In this document: positions 1 to 5,932 of the stretch, in pieces
How positions within the stretch are numbered: the stretch's first letter is position 1
Layout of the letters: the number at the start of each line of letters is the position of its first letter
Assembly (NCBI GenBank): GCA_026125865.1
Contig: JAHCKI010000074.1
Span: forward strand, 1-9,259
DNA: 9,259 nucleotides
Direction of reading: 5' to 3'
DNA from: Rhodospirillales bacterium
GTDB lineage: Bacteria; Pseudomonadota; Alphaproteobacteria; Rhodospirillales; Defluviicoccaceae
Notes under the pieces: generated by a model
Told to the model about the DNA's origin: nothing
Seen by the model: only the letters and a program-made list of their open reading frames with translations
The model's database searches: none
Program-made: the position numbers and the translations under genes

Positions 1-1210
1 AAAACGGAACCGAGAACCGCGAAATCAGGATTTCCGGCATCAGGCACACGATCGCAAGGTAGGCCGCGCCGACGACCGTCAAGCGCGTCAGCACCTTATC
101 CAGATATTGCGCCGTGTTGCGTCCCGGACGTATGCCTGGAACAAACCCGCCGTATTTTTTCAGGTTATCGGCGGTATCGGCCGGATTGAACACCACGGCC
201 GTATAAAAGAACGCGAAAAACACGATCAGGCTTACGTAAATGGCCAGATAGAGGGGCTGCCCCCGTCCCAGATACGCCGAGGCGGTGGAAAGCCAATCCG
301 GTCCCTGACCGGCGGCAAACCCCATGATCGTGATCGGCATCAACAGCAATGAACTGGCGAAAATCGGCGGAATGACGCCTGCGGTGTTGAGCTTGAGCGG
401 CAGGTGCGTGCTCTCCCCCATCGACATGCGGTTGCCGTGCTGTCGTTTCGGGTACTGAACGACGATGCGCCGCTGCGCCCGCTCGATGAACACCACGAAA
501 AAGATCACCGCCACCGCCATTACAAGTAGCGTGACGATGAAGGCCGCCGACAAGGCGCCGGTGCGTCCTAGCTCCAGCGTGCTGGCTATACCGGTGGGAA
601 GACCCGCAACGATACCAGAAAAGATAATGAGGGAAATACCGTTACCGACCCCACGCGCCGTAATCTGTTCCCCGAGCCACATCAGGAACAGCGTACCGCC
701 GATCAAGGTGACGACGGTCGTGAACCGGAAGAACAAGCCGGGATCATGCACGGCCATGCCGACGCTTGACTGCATCCCTTCGAGACCGATCGCCAGCGCA
801 TAAGCCTGTACCGCGGTGATGACAACGGTCAAATATCGGGTGTACTGATTGATTCTCTTACGGCCGCTCTCGCCCTCTTTCTTGAGTTGTTCCAGCGTCG
901 GAACAACCGCCGTCATCAACTGCATGATGATGGACGCGGAGATGTACGGCATGATGTTGAGAGCGAAGATGGTCATGCGCTTCAGCGCGCCACCCGCGAA
1001 CATGTTGAACATGCCGAGAATGCCGCCCGCCTGACGGCTGAAGAGATCGCCGACAACGGACGGGTCGATGCCGGGAAGCGGAATGTAGGTGCCGATGCGG
1101 TAGACGATCAGCGCGGCCAACGTGAACCAAATGCGTTTCTTGAGTTCGGTCGCCTTACCAAGCGCACCCAGGTTCATATTGGCGGCAAGTTGTTCGGCGG
1201 ATGACGCCAT
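1..1210 (-). CDS. secY: Protein translocase subunit SecY (partial, 3' end beyond window)
   Basis: This is the central pore subunit of the inner-membrane SecYEG translocon, which moves unfolded proteins through or into the membrane with SecA or the ribosome. I translated 403 codons from the ATG at 1210-1208 and the frame is still open at base 1, so about 40 C-terminal residues are missing. The first membrane segment is near residues 27-45, the plug/TM2 region (GGILGMFNMFAGG) near 62-74, and the conserved C5 cytoplasmic loop PGIRPG at 358-363, where Arg361 matches the arginine known to be needed for SecA-driven translocation. It lies 15 bases after rplO, its usual place at the end of the spc operon. 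No strong Shine-Dalgarno is visible (only GAG close to the ATG), so it may depend on coupling to rplO. The family assignment is very secure. Confidence 0.97.
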   Translation of the reverse strand, partial: MASSAEQLAANMNLGALGKATELKKRIWFTLAALIVYRIGTYIPLPGIDPSVVGDLFSRQAGGILGMFNMFAGGALKRMTIFALNIMPYISASIIMQLMTAVVPTLEQLKKEGESGRKRINQYTRYLTVVITAVQAYALAIGLEGMQSSVGMAVHDPGLFFRFTTVVTLIGGTLFLMWLGEQITARGVGNGISLIIFSGIVAGLPTGIASTLELGRTGALSAAFIVTLLVMAVAVIFFVVFIERAQRRIVVQYPKRQHGNRMSMGESTHLPLKLNTAGVIPPIFASSLLLMPITIMGFAAGQGPDWLSTASAYLGRGQPLYLAIYVSLIVFFAFFYTAVVFNPADTADNLKKYGGFVPGIRPGRNTAQYLDKVLTRLTVVGAAYLAIVCLMPEILISRFSVPF

Positions 1211-1225
1211 CTCAGCCGTTTCGCT

Positions 1226-1792
1226 CTACAATTTTTCCGGCGCGTCGCTTGCGGACTCGCCGGCTACATTGTCCGCCGTCCGCTCTTCCGACGAAGCCAA
1301 CGCGTCCACGGGCGCCGATGCTGAAACCGACCCGCTTGCGAGACTGATACTGCCCCCGGCCTTCTCGACCGCCGCCACGGCCGCCTTCGATGCCCCGGTG
1401 AGCTGTAACTGAAGCTTGCTCTTCAGCTCTCCCGTCGCCAACAACCGCACGCCGTCCAGACGTCTGCGGAACAGACCCGCCTTTTGCATCGCGGCTTCGT
1501 CGATGACCACCGACGTGTCCAACTTGCCCGCGTCCACTGCACGCTGCAGCCTGTCGAGATTGATTTCGATGAATTCCTTGCGATTCGGCTTCTTGAAGCC
1601 GCGCTTCGGCAAACGCCGATAGAGCGGCATCTGGCCACCCTCAAATCCGATGCGCGGGCCGCTGCCGCTGCGGGCCTTTTGCCCCTTATGCCCCTTGCCG
1701 GATGTCTTGCCCAAACCGGAACCAATGCCGCGCCCGACGCGTTTGCGGGGCGAGCGCGCACCCGGGTTGTCACGTATCTCGTTCAGTCGCAT
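1226..1792 (-). CDS. rplO: 50S ribosomal protein L15, with long acidic C-terminal tail
   Basis: L15 is a late-assembling large-subunit protein with an extended N-terminal arm that threads into 23S rRNA. The start MRLNEIRDNPGARSP is the family consensus. A longer in-frame ATG exists at 1843 but would overlap rpmD, whereas the ATG at 1792 has GAGGAG 10 bases upstream. The Gly/Lys-rich rRNA-binding arm (GRGIGSGLGKTSGKGHKGQ) covers residues 20-38 and the globular part ends near GGSISL (146-151). The protein is 188 residues, against roughly 145-155 usually. The extra residues (about 152-188) are rich in Ala, Ser, Glu and Asp and look disordered. It lies 31 bases after rpmD and 15 before secY. Identity is certain; the role of the tail is unknown. 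Confidence 0.97.
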   Translation of the reverse strand: MRLNEIRDNPGARSPRKRVGRGIGSGLGKTSGKGHKGQKARSGSGPRIGFEGGQMPLYRRLPKRGFKKPNRKEFIEINLDRLQRAVDAGKLDTSVVIDEAAMQKAGLFRRRLDGVRLLATGELKSKLQLQLTGASKAAVAAVEKAGGSISLASGSVSASAPVDALASSEERTADNVAGESASDAPEKL

Positions 1793-1823
1793 AACACGCT
1801 CGCTCCTCGAAACCCCCGCCGCT

Positions 1824-2021
1824 TCACGACACGTCGTCGACACGGACCAAGTGAATGACTTTGTTGATCATGCCGCGCACGGAAGGGGTGTCTTCCAGCT
1901 CCCGTGTCCGGTTCATCTTGTTCAATCCGAGACCGACCAACGTGGCTCGCTGATCGCCTCTGCGTCCAATCGGGCTACGAATCTGCGTAACCCGAACTCG
2001 CCCTGTCTTCGCGTTCGTCAT
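1824..2021 (-). CDS. rpmD: 50S ribosomal protein L30
   Basis: L30 is a small large-subunit protein with a ferredoxin-like alpha/beta fold. The 65-residue product (usual size about 60) carries the family core VRVTQIRSPIGRRGDQRATLVGLGL at residues 9-33, followed by a helix and the closing strand VIHLVRVDDV. The motif TQIRSPIG and the Asn/Lys/Arg-rich middle mark it as bacterial-type L30. The ATG lies 4 bases after the rpsE stop, and its probable Shine-Dalgarno AGGGG (2030-2034) lies inside the last codons of rpsE, so translation is probably coupled. It sits between rpsE and rplO as in the standard spc operon. The few extra N-terminal residues (MTNAKTG) are the only length difference. Confidence 0.96.
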   Translation of the reverse strand: MTNAKTGRVRVTQIRSPIGRRGDQRATLVGLGLNKMNRTRELEDTPSVRGMINKVIHLVRVDDVS

Positions 2022-2025
2022 CGTG

Positions 2026-2604
2026 TCAGCCCCTGGCTACGGCCGCAGCGCCTGGCTCGCCGCGGCGGGCGACGATTTCGCTCACCTTCTTACCACGCTT
2101 GCTCGCCACTTGGCGCGGTGACGCGCAACTGGTCAATGCCGAGAACGTAGCCCGCACCATGTTGTACGGATTCGCCGTGCCGATCGATTTCGCCACCACG
2201 TCCTGAACGCCCATGGTTTCGAACACGGCGCGCATGGGACCACCGGCGATGACTCCGGTACCGGCCGGTGCAGCGCGTAGCACCACCTTTCCGGCGCCGT
2301 AGCTGCCGGTAACATCATGATGCAGGGTTCGGCCGTCACGCAACGGCACCCGGATCATGGCATACTTCGCCCGGTCCGTCGCCTTGCGAATGGCTTCCGG
2401 CACTTCCCGTGCCTTCCCCGTGCCGAAGCCTACCCGTCCCCGTCCGTCGCCGACGACGACCAGAGCCGCGAAGGAGAAACGGCGACCGCCCTTGACGACC
2501 TTCGCGACGCGGTTGATGTGAACCAGCTTGTCGGTAAAGTCCGACTCTTCGCTCTGCTGTTGACCGCGGGTGTCGTCACGCCGCGACGAAGGTTTTCGCA
2601 CCAT
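2026..2604 (-). CDS. rpsE: 30S ribosomal protein S5
   Basis: S5 lies in the small-subunit body near the decoding region, helps translational fidelity and mRNA entry, and forms part of the spectinomycin-sensitive site. The product is 192 residues. Residues 1-25 form a charged N-terminal tail; the double-stranded-RNA-binding-like domain follows, with INRVAKVVKGGRRFSFAALV at 30-49; then GRVGFGTGKAREVPEAIRKA, and the C-terminal domain with GTGVIAGGPMRAVFE and the SPRQVASKRGKKVSEI helix. The loop where spectinomycin-resistance changes are known (around VVKGGR) looks wild type. The likely ribosome-binding site is GGGAGC, 9 bases before the ATG, overlapping the rplR stop. A short Ala/Gly-rich tail ends the protein. 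Confidence 0.97.
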   Translation of the reverse strand: MVRKPSSRRDDTRGQQQSEESDFTDKLVHINRVAKVVKGGRRFSFAALVVVGDGRGRVGFGTGKAREVPEAIRKATDRAKYAMIRVPLRDGRTLHHDVTGSYGAGKVVLRAAPAGTGVIAGGPMRAVFETMGVQDVVAKSIGTANPYNMVRATFSALTSCASPRQVASKRGKKVSEIVARRGEPGAAAVARG

Positions 2605-2618
2605 CCTTCAATTGCTCC

Positions 2619-2981
2619 CTAGAACTTGAGGCCGCCTTCACGCGCGGCGTCCGCTAGCGCCTGCACCCGGCCATGGTAGCGGTAGCCGCCGCGATCGAAT
2701 ATCACCTCTTCAACGCCGGCTGCCAGCGCCCGTTCTGCGACCAGCGTGCCCACGGCTTTCGCCGCCTCGCGGTCGGCTCCCGTCTTGAGCTTGCCCTTGA
2801 CTTCCTTTTCAAGAGTGGAAGCGGCTGCCAACGTCCGCCCCTGCAGATCGTCGATCACCTGGGCGTAAATGTGTTTACCGGAACGGAACACCGACAAACG
2901 CGGGCGTCCCCCCGCGCGTTTCCGCAACTGAAAACGGGTGCGCCGCCGACGGCGCTCGAAAAGCTCGATTCTCGTTGCCAT
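2619..2981 (-). CDS. rplR: 50S ribosomal protein L18
   Basis: L18 binds 5S rRNA and, with L5 and L25, anchors it to the large subunit in the central protuberance. The 120-residue product has the expected basic N-terminal arm (ERRRRRTRFQLRKRAGGRP, residues 9-27), then RLSVFRSGKHIYAQVIDD and the C-terminal signature FDRGGYRYHGRVQALADAAREGGL. Length is normal for the family. The ATG is only 2 bases after the rplF stop, and the purine-rich end of rplF (coding GKKK) is the only candidate ribosome-binding region, so it is probably translated by coupling. Neighbours rplF and rpsE are the canonical spc operon partners. Confidence 0.97.
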   Translation of the reverse strand: MATRIELFERRRRRTRFQLRKRAGGRPRLSVFRSGKHIYAQVIDDLQGRTLAAASTLEKEVKGKLKTGADREAAKAVGTLVAERALAAGVEEVIFDRGGYRYHGRVQALADAAREGGLKF

Positions 2982-2983
2982 CT

Positions 2984-3517
2984 TTACTTCTTCTTGCCTT
3001 CCTTGCGTCGAACGTACTCGCCCTCGTATCGAATTCCCTTGCCCTTGTAAGGCTCGACCTTGCGAAACGAGCGGATCTCAGCCGCGACTTGGCCGACCTG
3101 CTGCTTGTCGGCGCCGAAAACAGAGATATGCGTCGGATCCGGACATTCAATCTTGATGCCGTCCGGAATGGGAAACCGGATCTCGTGGCTGTATCCGAGT
3201 TGCAGCACCACGTCCTTGCCTTGAACCTGCGCGCGATATCCGACACCTTGAATTTCAAGCTTTCGCGTAAAGCCGGTGCCGACACCGTTGACCAGATTTT
3301 GGATCACGGCTCGCGCCGTTCCCCACATCATATGCGCGCGCTTGGAATCATTCCGCGGCCGGACGACGATCTTGGAACCTTCCTGCGCGATCTCGACATC
3401 GTTGGTGAGCCGAGTTTCAAGCCGGCCGAGTTTGCCCTTGGCGCTGACGACGATCCCATCGATCGCCACCTCGACACCGCTTGGAACATCAACCGGATAC
3501 TTACCAACACGCGACAT
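2984..3517 (-). CDS. rplF: 50S ribosomal protein L6
   Basis: L6 sits at the base of the L7/L12 stalk close to the sarcin-ricin loop and is needed for productive elongation-factor binding. At 177 residues it is the usual size and shows the two tandem L6 domains: residues about 1-80 starting MSRVGKYPVDVPSGV, and about 82-177 with the KLEIQGVGYRAQVQGK strand and the C-terminal signature EPYKGKGIRYEGEYVRRKEGKKK. The ATG follows AAGGA at a spacing of about 10 bases. Unlike every other gene here it does not closely follow its upstream neighbour: 144 bases separate it from rpsH, most of them repeat sequence. Its translation is therefore unlikely to be coupled to S8 and probably relies on its own ribosome-binding site. 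Confidence 0.97.
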   Translation of the reverse strand: MSRVGKYPVDVPSGVEVAIDGIVVSAKGKLGRLETRLTNDVEIAQEGSKIVVRPRNDSKRAHMMWGTARAVIQNLVNGVGTGFTRKLEIQGVGYRAQVQGKDVVLQLGYSHEIRFPIPDGIKIECPDPTHISVFGADKQQVGQVAAEIRSFRKVEPYKGKGIRYEGEYVRRKEGKKK

Positions 3518-3539
3518 TGCGCTAATTCCTTCGCGCCCC

Positions 3540-3591
3540 TAGAGCACGGTGCGATTAAGCTCGGACAGCACAATCGCACGGTCGCGCTCTA
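3540..3591. repeat. REP-like palindrome, unit A (rpsH-rplF spacer)
   Basis: This is an imperfect palindrome. The outer arms are TAGAGC (3540-3545) and GCTCTA (3586-3591). Inside them a perfect 8-bp stem pairs GTGCGATT (3549-3556) with AATCGCAC (3572-3579) around a 15-base loop. The internal loop is 3 bases on one side and 6 on the other. No run of T follows on either strand, so it does not read as an intrinsic terminator. It has the same layout as unit B, 13 bases away. I infer a dispersed intergenic repeat of the REP/RIME kind common in alphaproteobacterial genomes; the family name cannot be settled from one locus. Confidence 0.8.
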
Positions 3592-3604
3592 TATCATTGT
3601 TTTC

Positions 3605-3664
3605 TAGAGCAACCCCATGCGATCAGGCGACTCAAACCGATCGCATTTTGCCCTAAACGCTCTA
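3605..3664. repeat. REP-like palindrome, unit B (overlaps rpsH stop codon)
   Basis: This is a second palindrome with the same architecture as unit A. Outer arms TAGAGC (3605-3610) and GCTCTA (3659-3664) enclose a perfect 8-bp stem of ATGCGATC (3617-3624) and GATCGCAT (3639-3646), with a 14-base loop. After one bulged base the stem can extend by two more G-C pairs. The internal loop is 6 bases on one side and 12 on the other. The arm at 3659-3664, read on the minus strand as TAGAGC, supplies the TAG stop of rpsH. No T-run follows. The inner stem differs from unit A at two positions, both paired on the opposite arm. Confidence 0.82.
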
Positions 3665-4060
3665 AAACACCCGACACAACACTTCGCCGCCGACGTTCGC
3701 CTGCCGTGCTTCCGCGTCCGACAAAACGCCCTGCGGCGTCGACAAAATCGAAATACCAAGACCATTGTAGACCCGTGGCAGGTCCCTGATCTTTGAATAC
3801 ACCCGGCGTCCCGGTTTGGAAACGCGGCTGATCTGGCGGATCACTGGCTCGCCCTCATGATACTTGAGCTCGATCTTGATCTCGCCGATACCCGGCCGCA
3901 GTTCGTAGCTGGTGTAACCTCGAATGTAGCCTTCTCGCTGCAAAACGTCGAGGACATGGCTCCTGAGTTTCGAAGCCGGCGCCGTCACCACTTGCTTGCG
4001 AGCCCGCTGGCCGTTGCGGATGCGGGTCAGCATGTCGCCGAGGGGATCCGTCATCGCCAT
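3662..4060 (-). CDS. rpsH: 30S ribosomal protein S8
   Basis: S8 is a primary 16S rRNA-binding protein that organises the central domain; in Escherichia coli it also represses spc operon translation by binding its mRNA. The 132-residue product starts MAMTDPLGDMLTRIRNGQ, the usual alphaproteobacterial start. A second ATG two codons later is possible, but GGAGGAGA at 4072-4079 suits the first. The C-terminal half has RVSKPGRRVY, VYNGLGISILSTPQGVLSDAEAR and the closing GGEVLCRVF, so the protein ends at its natural length. The TAG stop is the first three bases of a repeat arm (unit B), and a 144-base spacer follows before rplF. The start is 33 bases after rpsN. Confidence 0.97.
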   Translation of the reverse strand: MAMTDPLGDMLTRIRNGQRARKQVVTAPASKLRSHVLDVLQREGYIRGYTSYELRPGIGEIKIELKYHEGEPVIRQISRVSKPGRRVYSKIRDLPRVYNGLGISILSTPQGVLSDAEARQANVGGEVLCRVF

Positions 4061-4093
4061 TGTGCGTTCTATCTCCTCCGTTAGCTCTTTCCG

Positions 4094-4399
4094 TTACCAG
4101 CTCGACTTGACCATACCGGGAATCTGCCCGGCGGACGCCAGATCGCGAAGAGCAATTCTGGAGAGCTTGAATTTGCGGTAGTTCCCCCGTGGGCGGCCTG
4201 TCAGCTCGCAACGAAGCCTGACACGGACTGGCGCGGAGTTTCTCGGCATTTCGGCCAGCTTCAAGCGGGCCCGAAACTGTTCCTCCATCGACAACGCGGG
4301 ATCCTTCGCCATGGCCTTCAGCCGCGCTCGTCTCGCAGCGTGGCGCTTGACCATCCGTTCCCGTTTCTTGTCGCGTTCGATGAGGCTTTTCTTTGCCAT
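4094..4399 (-). CDS. rpsN: 30S ribosomal protein S14, zinc-independent type
   Basis: S14 is a small-subunit head protein that assembles late and contacts S3 and S10. The 101-residue length, long helical N-terminal region (MAKKSLIERDKKRERMVKR) and absence of paired CxxC motifs (only one cysteine, in RLRCELTGRPRG) identify the zinc-independent C-minus paralogue, not the 61-residue zinc-ribbon form. The C-terminal signature GRPRGNYRKFKLSRIALRDLA followed by GQIPGMVKSSW is the standard S14 ending. The Shine-Dalgarno (TAGGAGGA, 4408-4415) includes the rplE stop codon, so the two genes are likely coupled. No sign of a second S14 copy in this window. Confidence 0.97.
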   Translation of the reverse strand: MAKKSLIERDKKRERMVKRHAARRARLKAMAKDPALSMEEQFRARLKLAEMPRNSAPVRVRLRCELTGRPRGNYRKFKLSRIALRDLASAGQIPGMVKSSW

Positions 4400-4407
4400 C
4401 CTTCTCG

Positions 4408-4415
4408 TCCTCCTA
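4408..4415 (-). promoter_or_regulatory. Strong RBS of rpsN fused to the rplE stop codon
   Basis: The minus strand reads TAGGAGGA here. Its first three bases are the rplE stop and GGAGGA is a near-perfect Shine-Dalgarno, with 8 bases between it and the rpsN ATG. A ribosome ending L5 synthesis would therefore sit on the rpsN initiation site, which suggests coupled translation. Confidence 0.8.
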
Positions 4416-4952
4416 GTTGCTGAACGGCATGTCGAATGCCTTCAGCAGAGCCAGAGCCTCGGCGTCGGTGTTCGCCGTCGTACAAATCACGACGTCCATC
4501 CCACGGATTTGGTCGACCTTGTCGTAATCGATCTCGGGGAAAATGATCTGTTCCTTGATGCCCATCGCGAAATTGCCGCGACCGTCAAAGCTCTTGTTGG
4601 AGATCCCCCGAAAATCGCGCACGCGCGGCAAGGCGATGGTGATCAACCGGTCGAGAAATTCAAACATGCGATCCCGCCGTAGCGTGACCTTGCAACCGAT
4701 TGCCATGCCTTCGCGAAGCTTGAACTGTGCCACGGATTTGCGAGCGTGGTTCACCACCGGTTTTTGCCCGGCGATCAACGTCAAATCGCTCACGGCGGCT
4801 TCGATCCTCTTTCGGTCCTGTACGCCTTCGCCGACGCCCATGTTGAGGACGATCTTGCTCAAGCGCGGCACCTGCACCGGGTTTTTATACCCGAACTGTT
4901 CAGTAAGGGTACTTCGCACCGATTTCACATAGTGTTCTTTGAGGCGCACCAT
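4413..4952 (-). CDS. rplE: 50S ribosomal protein L5
   Basis: L5 binds 5S rRNA and forms the central protuberance, contacting the P-site tRNA and S13 across the subunit interface. The 179-residue product has normal length and the expected blocks: MVRLKEHYVKSVRSTLTEQFGYKNPVQVPRL at the N-terminus, KIVLNMGVGEGVQDRK (33-48), AGQKPVVNHARKSVAQFKLREGMAIGCKVTLR (61-92), and NFAMGIKEQIIFPEIDYDKV, with a C-terminal helix ending LLKAFDMPFSN. The ATG is 11 bases after the rplX stop and preceded only by a weak GAGAGA. In E. coli the S8 repressor site lies at this rplX-rplE boundary; I could not recognise an equivalent structure by eye. Confidence 0.97.
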   Translation of the reverse strand: MVRLKEHYVKSVRSTLTEQFGYKNPVQVPRLSKIVLNMGVGEGVQDRKRIEAAVSDLTLIAGQKPVVNHARKSVAQFKLREGMAIGCKVTLRRDRMFEFLDRLITIALPRVRDFRGISNKSFDGRGNFAMGIKEQIIFPEIDYDKVDQIRGMDVVICTTANTDAEALALLKAFDMPFSN

Positions 4953-4963
4953 CGGATCTCTCG

Positions 4964-5281
4964 CTACTTGTCGATAATCTCGCCGGACCGCTTGGCAAAC
5001 CGAACCTTGCGACCGTCTTCGAGAAACTTGAATCCAATCCGGGTGGGCTTGCCCGACTCGGGGTCCGCGTGCGCAAGATTGGACACGTGCACCGCCGCTT
5101 CTTTTTCGACAATGCCGCCCGCCGTTGCTTGCGTCGGTCGGGTATGACGCTTGACGACGTTCACGCCCTGCACGATTGCCCGGTTTTCCTTCGGCAGGGT
5201 CTTTAAAACCTCGCCGACACGGCCCTTGTTGCGCCCGGTCAAAACGACGACGCGGTCGCCCTTCTTGATCTTGACCGCCAT
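4964..5281 (-). CDS. rplX: 50S ribosomal protein L24
   Basis: L24 is an early assembly initiator of the large subunit that binds the 5' domain of 23S rRNA near the peptide exit tunnel. A KOW motif covers residues about 5-30 (KIKKGDRVVVLTGRNKGRVGEV), followed by VQGVNVVKRHTRPTQ and the C-terminal TRIGFKFLEDGRKVRFAKRSGEII. I chose the ATG at 5281 (MAVKIKKGD, 105 residues) over an in-frame GTG at 5284, because GGAGG at 5289-5293 is 7 bases from the ATG but only 4 from the GTG. The ATG shares one base with the rplN stop (TGATG), so L14 and L24 translation is probably coupled. Confidence 0.96.
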   Translation of the reverse strand: MAVKIKKGDRVVVLTGRNKGRVGEVLKTLPKENRAIVQGVNVVKRHTRPTQATAGGIVEKEAAVHVSNLAHADPESGKPTRIGFKFLEDGRKVRFAKRSGEIIDK

Positions 5282-5649
5282 CACAGAACCTCCGGGGCCA
5301 ACGAAACGATCTTCATATAGCCTCTCGACCTCAGTTCGCGTGTCACCGGGCCGAAAATGCGGGTTCCGATGGGTTCGCCCTGCTTGTTGATCAGCACCGC
5401 CGCGTTGCGATCGAAACGGATGGCAGACCCGTCGGAACGGCGCACGTCCTTGGCGGTGCGCACGACCACAGCCTGGAGAACGTCACCCTTTTTGACCCGG
5501 CCACGTGGAATGGCTTCCTTCACGGTGACGACGATGATGTCGCCAACGCCGGCAAACCGTCGCCTGGAACCCCCGAGCACACGAATACACCGCACACGGC
5601 GGGCGCCCGAGTTATCCGCGACATCCAAGTCGGTCTCTACCTGTATCAT
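5281..5649 (-). CDS. rplN: 50S ribosomal protein L14
   Basis: L14 is a beta-barrel protein at the subunit interface that forms bridges with 16S rRNA and is the docking point of the ribosome silencing factor RsfS. The product has exactly the canonical 122 residues. Landmarks are MIQVETDLDVADNSGARRVRCI at the N-terminus, the RNA-binding stretch GDIIVVTVKEAIPRGRVKKGDV (36-57), AVVVRTAK, RFDRNAAVLINKQGEPIGTRIFGPV and the C-terminal ending MKIVSLAPEVL. It has a well-placed AAGGA about 8 bases before the ATG. It follows rpsQ by 33 bases and overlaps rplX by one base. Confidence 0.98.
   Translation of the reverse strand: MIQVETDLDVADNSGARRVRCIRVLGGSRRRFAGVGDIIVVTVKEAIPRGRVKKGDVLQAVVVRTAKDVRRSDGSAIRFDRNAAVLINKQGEPIGTRIFGPVTRELRSRGYMKIVSLAPEVL
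5287..5293 (-). promoter_or_regulatory. RBS that decides the rplX start
   Basis: The minus strand reads GGAGGTT inside the last codons of rplN. The GGAGG core is 7 bases from the ATG at 5281 but only 4 from the upstream in-frame GTG at 5284, favouring MAVKIKKGD as the L24 start. Confidence 0.75.
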
Positions 5650-5682
5650 CCCCGTCGTCCTTCGTTCGGCCGGTCAACGCAA

Positions 5683-5919
5683 TCAGGCATTCTCGAATAG
5701 AACTTCCCAGCACTTGCGTTTCGATAGTGGCCGGCATTCGCGTATACGAACCCTGTCGCCGACTTTGACAGCATTGCTCTCATCGTGGGCGAGATACTTC
5801 TTCGTGCGGCGAACGAACTTCTTGTACAGCGGATGCATGACCCGTCGTTCCACCTTGACCACGACGGTCTTGTCCATGAGGTCGCTGACCACTACTCCGT
5901 GCATCGTTCGCCTTGGCAT
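5683..5919 (-). CDS. rpsQ: 30S ribosomal protein S17
   Basis: S17 is a primary 16S rRNA-binding protein with an OB fold, needed for early assembly of the 5' domain. I take the ATG at 5919 (MPRRTMHGVVVSDLMDKTVVVKVER, 78 residues), because GGAGAA at 5926-5931 is 6 bases upstream. A longer frame to 6006 would overlap rpmC and add a non-homologous stretch; an internal ATG at 5904 would remove only the first basic residues. Family motifs are VVVSDLMDKTVVVKVERRVMHPLYKKFVRRTKKYLAHDE and the closing VGDRVRIRECRPLSKRK followed by W and E. It starts 13 bases after the rpmC stop, in the standard L29-S17-L14 order. Confidence 0.96.
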   Translation of the reverse strand: MPRRTMHGVVVSDLMDKTVVVKVERRVMHPLYKKFVRRTKKYLAHDESNAVKVGDRVRIRECRPLSKRKCWEVLFENA

Positions 5920-5932
5920 CCGTCGTTCTCCG

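Noticed and set aside
2975..3607. A 210-codon plus-strand open frame across rplF and the repeat spacer
   Set aside because: It is antisense to rplF, runs into the repeat region and shows no recognisable domain. It is best explained as a shadow.
3585..3616. A promoter for rplF between the two repeat units on the minus strand (TTGCTC and TATAGA)
   Set aside because: The spacing between the two boxes is about 13 bases, too short for a sigma-70-type promoter, and the match is weak. Both boxes are part of the repeat arms.
3629..3633. A GANTC (CcrM-type methylation) site in the loop of unit B
   Set aside because: About nine such sites are expected by chance in a window of this size, so one in a loop means little.
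3540..3664. Palindromes as Rho-independent terminators
   Set aside because: Neither hairpin is followed by a T-run on either strand, the stems are interrupted by large internal loops, and essential genes of the same operon continue directly downstream.
4940..4990. An S8 repressor-binding site at the rplX-rplE junction, as in E. coli
   Set aside because: I could not fold a convincing structure resembling the 16S rRNA S8 site by eye. A covariance search would be needed, so no feature is claimed.
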